Assembly: GCA_019415705.1 (NCBI GenBank)
Contig: DXYS01000092.1
Span: 83,222 to 147,221, forward strand
DNA length: 64,000 nucleotides
Direction: 5' to 3'
From: Bacteroidales bacterium
Lineage (GTDB): Bacteria; Bacteroidota; Bacteroidia; Bacteroidales; Muribaculaceae
Shown here: positions 8,315 to 16,942 of the stretch, piece by piece
How positions within the stretch are numbered: the stretch's first letter is position 1
Layout: every line of letters starts with the position of its first letter
Position numbers and translations under genes: made by a program
The notes under the pieces: generated by a model
The model's database searches: none
What the model was told of the DNA's origin: nothing
The model's input: the letters and a program-made list of their open reading frames with translations, nothing else

Positions 8315-9463
8315 ATGAGATATTTCATCATAGCCGGCGAGGCATCCGGCGACCTGCACGGCGCCGCACTCATCGAGGCCCTGCGCGCCGAGGACCCCGA
8401 GGCCGAGTTTACTTTTCTCGGCGGCGACCGCATGACCGCGGCTGCAGGTTGCGAGCCCGTCATCCACAACCGCGACATGGCCTTTATGGGCTTCAGCGAA
8501 GTGCTTCGCAATCTCGGCAAAATCTTCGGCAACATGCGCCGCACCCGCCGCGCACTTGCCGCGAGCGGTGCCGACTGCCTGATACTGATTGACTACCCGT
8601 CGTTCAATCTCAAGGTGGCCAAAACGGCAAAAAAACTCGGGCTGCCGGTCTACTATTACATCTCGCCCAAGATATGGGCGTGGAAAGAGTGGCGCGTCAA
8701 AGCCATTAAGAAGACTGTCGACCGTATGTTCTCCATTCTGCCCTTTGAGAAAGATTTCTATGCGCGCCACGACTACGCGATAGATTACGTGGGAAACCCG
8801 TCGGTCGAAGAGATTGACGCGCTGCGGCCGCATCTTGCCTCACGCGCTGATTTTCTGAGCCGTTGGGGCCTGCGCGACCGTCCCATAATCGCCCTGCTGC
8901 CGGGCAGCCGCCTCGGCGAGATACGTTGCAACCTGCCGCTGATGATTGAGGCGTCAGACCGCTTTCCGCAGTACCGCGCGGTCATAGCCGGCGCGCCCGG
9001 CATCGCTGACGAGGTCTATGCCGCCTACAGCGACCTGCCCGTGGTGCGCGACGCCACTTATGACCTGCTCGCCAACAGCCGCGCCGCCATCGTCACCTCG
9101 GGCACGGCAACTTTGGAGACCGCCCTTTTAGGCGTGCCGCAGGTCGTCGTCTACCACTCCAACGGCTCAAAACTCGCCTATAAGATAATGCGCCGCTTCA
9201 TCAAGGTCGACTACATCTCGCTGCCCAATCTCATCGTCGACCGCCCGATGCTCAGCGAACTGATACTACATAACTGCACCACCGACACCATCGCAGACAG
9301 CCTGACGCCGCTGCTGCGCGACGGCGAGGCCCGAAGCGCCATGCTCGAGGGCTACGACGAGATGCGCCGCCGCCTCGGCGACTCCACAGCCGCCGTCACC
9401 ACCGCCCGTCTGCTGGTCGACGACCTCCGAAAACGTAAAACCTCAAAAAATGATTTCTTCTAA
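8315..9463 (+). CDS. lpxB: Lipid-A-disaccharide synthase
   Basis: Joins UDP-2,3-diacylglucosamine and lipid X to form the lipid A disaccharide on the inner face of the cytoplasmic membrane. The 382 residues match family length. Visible signatures are the N-terminal IIAGEASGDLHGA, VLIDYPSFN-like LILIDYPSFNLK, YYISPKIWAWKEWR, ALLPGSRLGEI, and the nucleotide-sugar site TSGTATLETALLGVPQVVVY. It supports a Gram-negative envelope with lipid A. Its last 14 bp overlap the start of the downstream phosphatase gene. Confidence 0.96.
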   Translation: MRYFIIAGEASGDLHGAALIEALRAEDPEAEFTFLGGDRMTAAAGCEPVIHNRDMAFMGFSEVLRNLGKIFGNMRRTRRALAASGADCLILIDYPSFNLKVAKTAKKLGLPVYYYISPKIWAWKEWRVKAIKKTVDRMFSILPFEKDFYARHDYAIDYVGNPSVEEIDALRPHLASRADFLSRWGLRDRPIIALLPGSRLGEIRCNLPLMIEASDRFPQYRAVIAGAPGIADEVYAAYSDLPVVRDATYDLLANSRAAIVTSGTATLETALLGVPQVVVYHSNGSKLAYKIMRRFIKVDYISLPNLIVDRPMLSELILHNCTTDTIADSLTPLLRDGEARSAMLEGYDEMRRRLGDSTAAVTTARLLVDDLRKRKTSKNDFF

Positions 9464-9977
9464 GATAAGCCCCTCGACCGCGCGCCTCATCGAGCGCCTG
9501 CGCGCTAAAGACCATATATCGATACTCTTTGTCTGCCTCGGCAATATCTGCCGCTCGCCGGCTGCCGAAGGCGTCATGCAAGCCTTAGTCGACGAGGAGG
9601 GCGCAGCCGCGCGCTTCACCATCGACAGCGCCGGCACGGGCAACTATCACATCGGCAATCTGCCGGACCGACGCATGAGGATACATGCGCGCCGCCGCGG
9701 CTACGAACTGACACACCGCTGCCGTCAGGTACGCGCCTATGACTTCGACGATTTCGATATCATCGTGGCAATGGACGCCTCAAACGAACGCAACCTGCGG
9801 CGCATAGCCCCGTCGCCCGAGGCCGAAGCGAAAATCGTGCAGATGGCCGAGTTTGTCGACATCGCCTCGCGCTACGACCACATCCCCGACCCCTACTATG
9901 AAGGTGCAGAGGGCTTTGAGCTCGTCCTCGACCTGCTCCAGTCGGCCTGCCGCAACCTCTACGACACGCTGAAATAA
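9450..9977 (+). CDS. Low-molecular-weight protein-tyrosine phosphatase
   Basis: Contains the LMW-PTP P-loop CLGNICRS (CX5RS, ~residues 31-38), which carries the nucleophile Cys and phosphate-binding Arg, and the general-acid loop DPYYEGAEGF near the C-terminus. The 175 residues include an extra ~22-residue N-terminal extension before the usual start (HISILFVCLGNICRS). The chosen ATG at 9450 overlaps lpxB by 14 bp; an alternative start inside the extension is possible. The substrate is unknown; homologues act on exopolysaccharide tyrosine kinases or as arsenate reductases. Confidence 0.9.
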   Translation: MISSKISPSTARLIERLRAKDHISILFVCLGNICRSPAAEGVMQALVDEEGAAARFTIDSAGTGNYHIGNLPDRRMRIHARRRGYELTHRCRQVRAYDFDDFDIIVAMDASNERNLRRIAPSPEAEAKIVQMAEFVDIASRYDHIPDPYYEGAEGFELVLDLLQSACRNLYDTLK

Positions 9978-10020
9978 AACGACTCAGGCGCATGTTTTTC
10001 AAAAAACTTTGCGCGAAATA

Positions 10021-10050
10021 TTGTACTTGCCGGAAAAAGTTGTAACTTTG
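10021..10050 (+). promoter_or_regulatory. Promoter of the SRP RNA gene
   Basis: TTG (10021-10023), 19 nt, TAACTTTG (10043-10050), with transcription expected to start near 10055, at the 5' strand of the closing stem of the RNA. Confidence 0.7.
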
Positions 10051-10054
10051 CATC

Positions 10055-10156
10055 GGGTAAGTCCTACACGACCAGCTCCCTGAGAATCCCCCAGGTCTTG
10101 ACCGAAGCAAGGGTATCAGGTTGTAGCGGTGCGATGTAGTAAGCTTACCCTTTTTT
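10055..10156 (+). ncRNA. ffs: Signal recognition particle RNA, small bacterial type
   Basis: The ~100 nt transcript is closed by GGGTAAG (10055-10061) pairing with CTTACCC (10144-10150) and followed by a T6 run (10151-10156) that ends transcription. The centre contains CCCAGGTC...GACCGAAGCAAGGG, matching SRP domain IV, with the invariant GAAGCA side of the Ffh-binding internal loop. The apical part reads GGTCTTGACC, so the tip is not the GGAA tetraloop of E. coli. With the strong promoter directly upstream, this is very probably ffs. Confidence 0.85.
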
Positions 10157-10192
10157 GTGCCCTGTCGGAGGGGGCTGCCTAAGCTGACGTAG

Positions 10193-10324
10193 CGCCCCAC
10201 AGGGACGGTCTATGACCCCGACTGTGACGGCGTGGCCGCCGGCAGCCTCGGCCTCTTGGAGCATCGGAACAATCCCCGCGACAAACACTACGACGCCATC
10301 GATTTGCAGTATATCAGGCTGTAG
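10193..10324 (+). pseudogene. C-terminal remnant of a protein gene (DUF362-like?)
   Basis: An open stretch between an in-frame TAG (10190-10192) and TAG (10322-10324) encodes a convincing protein C-terminus: YDPDCDGVAAGSLGLLEH, then NNPRDKHYDAIDLQYIRL. The pattern YDP..DG.A.GS.GL.EH.NN..DK.Y resembles the ends of exported DUF362-type proteins of Bacteroidales as I remember them (tentative). There is no start codon and no upstream domain, and the SRP RNA lies immediately before it. It is best read as the tail of a gene lost by deletion. Confidence 0.4.
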
Positions 10325-10330
10325 AGTAAA

Positions 10331-10365
10331 GTCTTTAAGGTCCTTAAGGGCGTTAAGGTCCTTAG
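10331..10365. repeat. Short TTTAAGGTCCTTAAGG repeat
   Basis: GTCTTTAAGGTCCTTAAGG followed by GCGTTAAGGTCCTTAG: overlapping palindromic units. The GTCTTTAAGGTC part recurs at 20352-20363. It lies directly beyond the GH43 stop codon (minus strand) and could help end that transcript. Confidence 0.5.
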
Positions 10366-10371
10366 TGAGCA

Positions 10372-11913
10372 CTATCTATACTCCACTCTGAAGAAGTCGA
10401 AGGCGGCGGGGGCGGTCGAGGGGCCGGAGTGGTAGAGGCCGGGGCGGGTGACGCGGTCCCAGCGGTTGAGGCTGCGCAGGGTTTCATCAGAGAGCCCGTC
10501 GAGCGCTATGCGGTGCCACCGGCGGCCGTCATCGCTCCACTCAAAGTCGCGCGCAAGTCCACCCTCGACATTTATGCACAGATACGGCCTGTCAACAGGC
10601 GCGGCAATATCGGCCAGCACCTGCTCACGACCGTTGACGCGCAGAGTAATCATCAGCCGGTGTCCTGTCATGCCGTAAATCAGCGCATAATTTTCGTCAC
10701 CATATAGCGTCAGGGCCTGTGTCGATGACGTGCGGCCCGCGGGGCGCGTCGAAATGCTGTAGGTCGGACGGGCGGGACGCACGCAGAGCGCGGCTCCGTC
10801 GGCCGTGGCAGTCAGCGGACGTCCGCTCAGCAGCAAGCGACCGCCGCGGCAGACAGCCTTGACGTCTGAGTACGGATAATTCCAGCTCCAGTCTACGCGC
10901 AAAGTGTCAGAGTCAAATCCATCATAGAAATCGCACACCCCACCCTGCGCGCGGCAGCCGGCCGGCGCCGTTACAGACACACGGGCATCATCACCGCCGA
11001 CAAAACGCGGCCACAGGTCGTCGCCCATCTCCATGCGGTAGATTACGGGCTGACGACCGCAGAGGAAGTCGTCGCCCTCCATGTAGGCGTGACAGAGGTA
11101 ATAGCGCTCGCCCTCGGGCGTGGTCACAAGTGTGCCGTGGCCGACTGATTTTATCTCGTCGTTGCCGCCGTGGAGTATCGGATTGGCCGGACAGCGCTCA
11201 TAGGGGCCCTCCACGCGGCGAGAGCGGGCGGCCGAGACGGCGTAGTCACTGTTGAAGCCGCAACAGTTGCGTATCGAATAAAGTATATAGTAATAGTCAC
11301 CCTCGCGGAACATCAACTGACCCTCCATCAGAGTGTGCTCGTCGTCTCGCATCAGCGTGAAGGGCTCACCGACAGTCGAGAGGCAGTCGTCGCCGAGACG
11401 CGCGGCCATCAGTTCGATGGGCCGAGGGTCAAGACCGTAGGCTTTCCACGAGATATAGCGGCGACCGTCGCCGTCGTCAAAAACATAAGCGTCGATGGCC
11501 TCGCTGCCATGCACGACAATCGGTCCGCGATCAGTGTAAGGCCCCTCAGGGCGATCGGCCACGGCCACGCCGATATAGGAATGTGAGTCAGAGGCGCGCC
11601 GGGCCGTGTAATAGACAAAATATCGGCCGTCAATGGCAACAATCTCCGGCGCCCAAAACGACGAGACGGTCCACTCGGGCTTGCGGTCGAAGACATGCCC
11701 GACATGGGTCCAGTTGACCAAGTCACGCGAGCGATAAATGGGATAATGAGGCGCCCACTCCGACGATGTGCCGGTGGCGTAATAGACACTGTCGACACGT
11801 ATTACCGACGGGTCGGGCAGGTCGCCGTGTATCACCGGGTTAGTGACCGTCCGGGCCGCCGGCTCGAGCGATGAGAGTGACAACAAAACCGAAAGCAGGA
11901 GCTTATATTTCAT
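10372..11913 (-). CDS. Secreted glycoside hydrolase family 43 enzyme
   Basis: Five-bladed beta-propeller hydrolase, probably an arabinofuranosidase or beta-xylosidase. I start it at ATG 11913, which gives a signal peptide (MKYKLLLSVLLSLSS); the frame is open 24 codons further upstream but that stretch is not signal-like. Catalytic residues of the family are visible: base Asp34 in LPDPSVIR, the pKa-tuning Asp in EAIDAYVFDDGDG, and the acid Glu in TLMEGQLMF. The C-terminal third (from ~350) is a lectin-like beta-sandwich as in other GH43 proteins. It is monocistronic and not next to a SusC/D pair. The exact substrate cannot be told. Confidence 0.88.
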   Translation of the reverse strand: MKYKLLLSVLLSLSSLEPAARTVTNPVIHGDLPDPSVIRVDSVYYATGTSSEWAPHYPIYRSRDLVNWTHVGHVFDRKPEWTVSSFWAPEIVAIDGRYFVYYTARRASDSHSYIGVAVADRPEGPYTDRGPIVVHGSEAIDAYVFDDGDGRRYISWKAYGLDPRPIELMAARLGDDCLSTVGEPFTLMRDDEHTLMEGQLMFREGDYYYILYSIRNCCGFNSDYAVSAARSRRVEGPYERCPANPILHGGNDEIKSVGHGTLVTTPEGERYYLCHAYMEGDDFLCGRQPVIYRMEMGDDLWPRFVGGDDARVSVTAPAGCRAQGGVCDFYDGFDSDTLRVDWSWNYPYSDVKAVCRGGRLLLSGRPLTATADGAALCVRPARPTYSISTRPAGRTSSTQALTLYGDENYALIYGMTGHRLMITLRVNGREQVLADIAAPVDRPYLCINVEGGLARDFEWSDDGRRWHRIALDGLSDETLRSLNRWDRVTRPGLYHSGPSTAPAAFDFFRVEYR

Positions 11914-12008
11914 GGCATCGTAAATTAAGGCTGTGTGATGAATAAAGATTGGCAACTCCAAAGTTAATTCAAATTTCTCTCCCATGCCAAAGGTATGGAC
12001 ATAAAATT

Positions 12009-12042
12009 AGCGGAGGCTCCGCCTGACGGCGATGCCTCCGCT
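12009..12042 (-). terminator. Terminator after gapA
   Basis: Inverted repeat AGCGGAGG (12009-12016) / CCTCCGCT (12035-12042) with further pairing inside (GGCTCCGCC...). On the minus strand it is followed by AATTTTAT. It lies 25 bp beyond the gapA stop. Confidence 0.6.
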
Positions 12043-12066
12043 GTGTTTTATAAGTGTCGCGACTGA

Positions 12067-13125
<1,059 letters not shown>

Positions 13126-13181
13126 TTAATCAGTTATGTCGTTGTTTTATGTGTTTGCCCGGGTCTATCGCCTGAGCGCCA

Positions 13182-13189
13182 CAAAATTA
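13182..13189 (-). promoter_or_regulatory. Promoter of gapA
   Basis: TAATTTTG on the minus strand (13189-13182) with a predicted start near 13175, leaving a ~77 nt leader before gapA. No clear -33 element was seen. Confidence 0.45.
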
Positions 13190-13304
13190 CTACATTTTTC
13201 GTGAATTACATAAATTTTTCTCTAAAAAGGTGAGCAATCTCTGTTAAAAATAGTAGAAAGGGGTCAAGATTAAAATAAATTTGTGTTTATATAAGAGTAA
13301 TTAG

Positions 13305-13312
13305 TATTTTTG
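13305..13312 (+). promoter_or_regulatory. Promoter of mscL
   Basis: TATTTTTG (13305-13312) fits TAnnTTTG. The start would be near 13319, about 58 nt before the mscL ATG. No riboswitch-like structure is apparent in the leader. Confidence 0.5.
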
Positions 13313-13376
13313 CAAATGACATCCCGACAGACAGGGCGTGTCATAGCGATTCTTATTCACTATAATACTGAATATT

Positions 13377-13808
13377 ATGAAGAAATTCTTACAGGAGTTC
13401 AAAGAGTTTGCCATGAAGGGCAACGTTGTCGACATGGCTATCGGTGTTATCATCGGCGCTGCTTTCGGCAAAATCGTTTCGTCGCTCGTCAACGACATCA
13501 TCATGCCGGCTATCGGCGTCCTCACAGGCGGCATCAACTTCAGCGAGTATAAATTTGTCATCCAGAAAGGCGTGACCGAGGGCACGGAAGTCATCACTCC
13601 GGAAGTAGCCATCACATGGGGCGCTTTCGTGCAGACTATCTTTGACTTCCTCATCGTAGCATTCTGCATCTTCCTTGCCATCAAGGCCATGAACCGTTTC
13701 AAACGCAAAGCCGAGGAAGCTCCCGCACCCGAGGCTCCCGCCGGACCGACCGACACCGAACTGCTCACCGAAATCCGCGACCTTCTCAAAAAACAGGCTG
13801 AGAAATAA
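13377..13808 (+). CDS. mscL: Large-conductance mechanosensitive channel
   Basis: Pentameric inner-membrane emergency valve that opens on hypo-osmotic shock. The 143 residues have the N-terminal amphipathic helix ([16 protein letters not shown]), TM1 with [20 protein letters not shown], a periplasmic loop, TM2 ([18 protein letters not shown]) and a charged C-terminal bundle ([16 protein letters not shown]). Its TAA overlaps the ATG of the shikimate kinase gene by one base (TAATG), suggesting one transcript. Confidence 0.96.
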   Translation: MKKFLQEFKEFAMKGNVVDMAIGVIIGAAFGKIVSSLVNDIIMPAIGVLTGGINFSEYKFVIQKGVTEGTEVITPEVAITWGAFVQTIFDFLIVAFCIFLAIKAMNRFKRKAEEAPAPEAPAGPTDTELLTEIRDLLKKQAEK

Positions 13809-14380
13809 TGGCTGACGAAACGTCAACCACAGCGTCAACCCGGCGCCGGCCTATATTTCTTATAGGATTCATGGCGTCGGGCAAGACTACGCTCGGTCAC
13901 GCCGTAGCCGCCGCTACAGGCATAGGTTTTGTCGATTTGGACGATTACATCGTCAGTCACGAAGGACGGTCGATAACGGAGATTTTTGCCGACGGAGGCG
14001 AGGCGGCTTTCCGCCGTGCCGAACGCAGCGCTTTGGAGTCTCTGCTCAGTGAACCTGCGGCCCCCGGACTCATCGCCTGCGGAGGAGGCACACCATGTTT
14101 CGGCGACAATCTCGAGCTTATGGACTCATGCGGGCAGACCGTGTGGTTAGACGCTCCGGTCAACATTATAGTCAGCCGACTCAAGGAGGCGCGCAGCGAA
14201 CGTCCGCTCGTCGCATCGCTCTCTGACGACGAACTCGCCGGTCATGTCTGTGCACGCCTCGACGAACGGCGTCCATATTACAGCCGTGCAGCCTCACGGT
14301 TTGACAGCGGCCGCTTAGACACGCCCGAACAGATTGACGAGTCTGTCAGTCAGTTCATCAAACGATTTTTAAAAGACTAA
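13808..14380 (+). CDS. aroK: Shikimate kinase
   Basis: Phosphorylates shikimate in the chorismate pathway. Walker A is present as FMASGKTTLGH (GXXXXGKT variant, ~residues 21-31), the shikimate-binding DLDDYI, and the GGG motif in IACGGGTPCF; a lid-like ERRPYYSRAA follows. At 190 residues it is close to the usual 170-180. The start codon shares a base with the mscL stop, and the next gene follows after 22 bp. Confidence 0.93.
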   Translation: MADETSTTASTRRRPIFLIGFMASGKTTLGHAVAAATGIGFVDLDDYIVSHEGRSITEIFADGGEAAFRRAERSALESLLSEPAAPGLIACGGGTPCFGDNLELMDSCGQTVWLDAPVNIIVSRLKEARSERPLVASLSDDELAGHVCARLDERRPYYSRAASRFDSGRLDTPEQIDESVSQFIKRFLKD

Positions 14381-14402
14381 CATTCATAAACTCCACCAAA
14401 AA

Positions 14403-15587
14403 ATGTCAGCCGGTCAACCCACCCCGCTCGAACAGCTGCTGCGCGCGGCCACATCACAACGCTCGACATCGATAGGTCTTCCTGCTCCACCGCAAGGCGG
14501 CTCTGAACGCCGCTTCCCGCTGACACCCGAGGCCGCCGGCATACTCGTCGACCGTGGATTCAACATCAAGGTTGAGAGCGGCGCCGCAGACCTCATCCAT
14601 TATGACAACGCCGCCTACAACCGTCAGGGCGTCGCCATCACCGACCGCGCCGAAACACTGCGCTGCGACATCATCATCAGCCTGCCCGCAATACGCGAGG
14701 CCGACGTGCGTCACATGCGCCGCGGCGCTCTGTTGCTGACATTCTCGCATTATGAATCACAGTCTCCGCAGGCCATCAAGGCCCTGCTCGCCAAATCCAT
14801 AACCACCGTCGCGCTCGACCGCATAGGCAACCCCGAGGGACAGCACCCGTTTGCCGACATACTACGCGAAATCGACGGCCGCGCCGCAATAGCCATAGCG
14901 TCGTCACTGCTTGCCGACGCGGTCCACGGCAAAGGCATCCTGCTCGGCGGTGTCGCCGGCATCGTACCCTGCGAGGTCACGGTCATAGGCGCCGATCTGG
15001 CCGGTCTGGCCGCCGTACGCTCGGTCATGGGACTCGGAGCAACCGCACGTCTCTTTGACGACGACGTCTACCGGTTGCGCCGCGCATCCGACAGTCTCGG
15101 GCCGGCCGTCATCACGTCGGCGCTACATCCGCGCGTCTTCGAGTCGGCGTTGCGCACAGCCGACATCGTCGTCGCGTCGACTCTGCGACGACGTGTAAAC
15201 ATCGGCTCCGATCTCGTAGCAGCCATGAAGCGCGGCGTGATAGTCTTTGACCTCGAGCCGGGCTCGGGCGCATCATTTCCGTCACTCGCCACTGTCGATC
15301 TGGCCGAAGCATCGGCTACCGACAACAGTCCCGGCGCGCAGTGTCGCATTTGCTACGTCAACGCCGGCAGCGCTGTACCGCGCACGGCAGCCATGGCGCT
15401 GAGCAACGCACTGCTGGCTCTAATAGACGAACTCATCGAGTGTGACTCGGCGGTCAATGCGCTCAAACTCATTCCCGGCCTCAGAGGCGCCGCCATGACA
15501 TTCTTGGGCAAACCGGTCGATGCAGCTACAGCACGTCTTGTCGGCTGCCGCCCCGTCGACATCAGCCTGCTGCTGCAATTTTCATAA
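14403..15587 (+). CDS. Alanine dehydrogenase/PNT-family protein (atypical)
   Basis: Belongs to the alanine dehydrogenase / transhydrogenase fold. The N-terminal substrate region has ERRFPLTPEAAGILVDRG (Arg that contacts pyruvate) and ALLLTFSHYESQ (His116). The Rossmann half contains VTVIGADLAGLAAVRSVMGLGA and VIVFDLEPGSGASF. The lysine normally found around KVK.P in the catalytic pocket is absent (segment IIISLPAI, ~89-96), so activity as alanine dehydrogenase is uncertain. The 394-residue length is near the family norm. It follows aroK by 22 bp and precedes rnhA by 10 bp. Confidence 0.75.
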   Translation: MSAGQPTPLEQLLRAATSQRSTSIGLPAPPQGGSERRFPLTPEAAGILVDRGFNIKVESGAADLIHYDNAAYNRQGVAITDRAETLRCDIIISLPAIREADVRHMRRGALLLTFSHYESQSPQAIKALLAKSITTVALDRIGNPEGQHPFADILREIDGRAAIAIASSLLADAVHGKGILLGGVAGIVPCEVTVIGADLAGLAAVRSVMGLGATARLFDDDVYRLRRASDSLGPAVITSALHPRVFESALRTADIVVASTLRRRVNIGSDLVAAMKRGVIVFDLEPGSGASFPSLATVDLAEASATDNSPGAQCRICYVNAGSAVPRTAAMALSNALLALIDELIECDSAVNALKLIPGLRGAAMTFLGKPVDAATARLVGCRPVDISLLLQFS

Positions 15588-15597
15588 CCATCGGAAC

Positions 15598-16245
15598 ATG
15601 GCATCGACAAACCGCAAATTTTATGTCGTATGGGAGGGCCGCGCTCCCGGCATATATGACTCGTGGGAGGAATGTGAGGCTCAGGTCACGGGCTACCCCG
15701 GCGCACGCTACAAAGGCTTCGGCTCACAGGCCGACGCCGTGGCCGCTTTCCGCGGCGACGACAAATCACAGCTCGACATCATCCGCGCAATCGGCGCTCA
15801 CCGCCCTGATATAATCAATTATTCGGCCTTCCCCGAAATACGATTGGATGCAATCGCCGTAGACGGCGCATGCGCAAAAAATCCCGGCCCGATGGAATAT
15901 CGCGGCGTGATGGTTGCGACGGGCGAGGAAGTTTTCCATCTCGGCCCTTTAGAGGGCGGCACAAACAACATCGGAGAGTACGTGGCCATAATCCATGCCG
16001 CCTCGCTCTTAAAACGCCGCGGCGACACGACGACGCCCATCTACAGTGACTCGCGAACGGCCCTGTCGTGGATACGGCGCGGGCGCTCGAACACAACGAT
16101 AAAGCCTGACGGACACAACACTAAAGTAATCGAACTGCTGCGCCGCGCCGACGCATGGCTGGCCGCAAACCGCATCGTCAACCCCATCATCAAATGGGAC
16201 ACCGAACGCTGGGGCGAAATTCCCGCCGACTTCGGCCGGAAATGA
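15598..16245 (+). CDS. rnhA: Ribonuclease HI with N-terminal viroplasmin domain
   Basis: Cleaves RNA in RNA-DNA hybrids. The ATG at 15598 is chosen because it directly precedes the viroplasmin-type domain (FYVVWEGRAPGIYDSWEECE, ~7-50), which binds duplexes in eukaryotic RNase H1 and many Bacteroidetes homologues; the frame is open further upstream inside the previous gene. The RNase H domain (~85-215) shows IAVDGACAKNPGP (first catalytic Asp), NNIGEYVAII (Glu) and IYSDSRTALSWI (Asp). It is the last gene of the mscL-aroK run. Confidence 0.92.
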   Translation: MASTNRKFYVVWEGRAPGIYDSWEECEAQVTGYPGARYKGFGSQADAVAAFRGDDKSQLDIIRAIGAHRPDIINYSAFPEIRLDAIAVDGACAKNPGPMEYRGVMVATGEEVFHLGPLEGGTNNIGEYVAIIHAASLLKRRGDTTTPIYSDSRTALSWIRRGRSNTTIKPDGHNTKVIELLRRADAWLAANRIVNPIIKWDTERWGEIPADFGRK

Positions 16246-16255
16246 GAGAGGGAGA

Positions 16256-16660
16256 GATAGCGTCGTAGGCGCATCAGCGCTGCAGCGCCTTAAGATCTAA
16301 TTCATTGAGATATAGCGACCTGCAAAAAAAACAACCATCAGGGAGCATCGGCATGTATAGGGCGCAATCACGGCGGACGCAATTTCGTCCGCTTTAGCGG
16401 TCGGAGCCGCGTCAGCGGCGCGGGCATGTGAGGCCACGGTAAGCAGGCTGTCAGGTCTGCGCAACCGTGGTAAACGACCCAATTCCCAAATACAGCGCGC
16501 TGTAGGTGCGCCGCACTATAAACGTTTTATGATTTGCATCGCCCCTACAGGGCGAATGATATTTTGATTCAGAAACCTATGACTGCGCAAACCTACGGCC
16601 TGCTTGTCATAGGCTCACATACGGCGCTACGCTGCAGCGCTGACGCGCCTACGGCGCTTT
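16256..16660. repeat. Dispersed palindromic element with CTGTAGG-core hairpins, copy A
   Basis: Most of the 16246-16942 gap. From 16387 it is colinear with 20378-20650. It is made of successive stem-loops whose tips carry CTGTAGG or CCGTAGG in alternating orientation: CCACGGT...ACCGTGG, GCGCGCTGTAGGTGCGC, CGCCCCTACAGGGCG, CCTATGAC...GTCATAGG, and GCGCCTACGGCGC. Its ends (AGCGTCGTAGGCGCATCAGCGCTGCAGCG at ~16259 and the reverse at ~16630-16660) form imperfect terminal inverted repeats. There is no reading frame. Confidence 0.7.
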
Positions 16661-16770
16661 GGGGTTTAAAACACTGAAATGTAGATAGTATGTTTTTGGA
16701 GCAATTCACCCGGGTTTTACATTGACCCCTTAAAAGGGCTAAGGCCGGATTTTTTAAGTTAAAGCAATAA

Positions 16771-16836
16771 AAAAGAGTTGTCTCACGACAACTCTTTTCC
16801 TTTAAACCTTTATCTTAATCTAATACTATGAAAAAC
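16771..16836 (+). promoter_or_regulatory. Hairpin plus ATCTAATACTATGAAAAA leader cassette, copy 2
   Basis: A perfect 12 bp hairpin with a TCAC loop (16771-16798) is followed by CCTTTAAACCTTTATCTTAA, then TCTAATACTATGAAAAA. The ATG at 16828 opens only 15 codons (MKNTHTNVIIVFDSE, stop 16873-16875). The arrangement matches copy 1 at 6695-6758. The stretch from here to 16942 holds no other feature. Confidence 0.45.
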
Positions 16837-16942
16837 ACACATACAAATGTAATCATTGTTTTTGATTCAGAATAGATATGTATGCCTTTTTTGCATGCTT
16901 TTAATAAAATTTTGCATAAAAGCCTTTGTTTTATGGGGTGCA

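Noticed and set aside
11914..11985. Upstream extension of the GH43 protein to 11985
   Set aside because: The added 24 residues precede a clear signal peptide at MKYKLLLSVLL and do not resemble an N-terminus of this family.
16256..16660. CRISPR array
   Set aside because: The repeats are inverted hairpins of unequal sequence and spacing, not direct repeats with unique spacers, and no cas gene is in the window.
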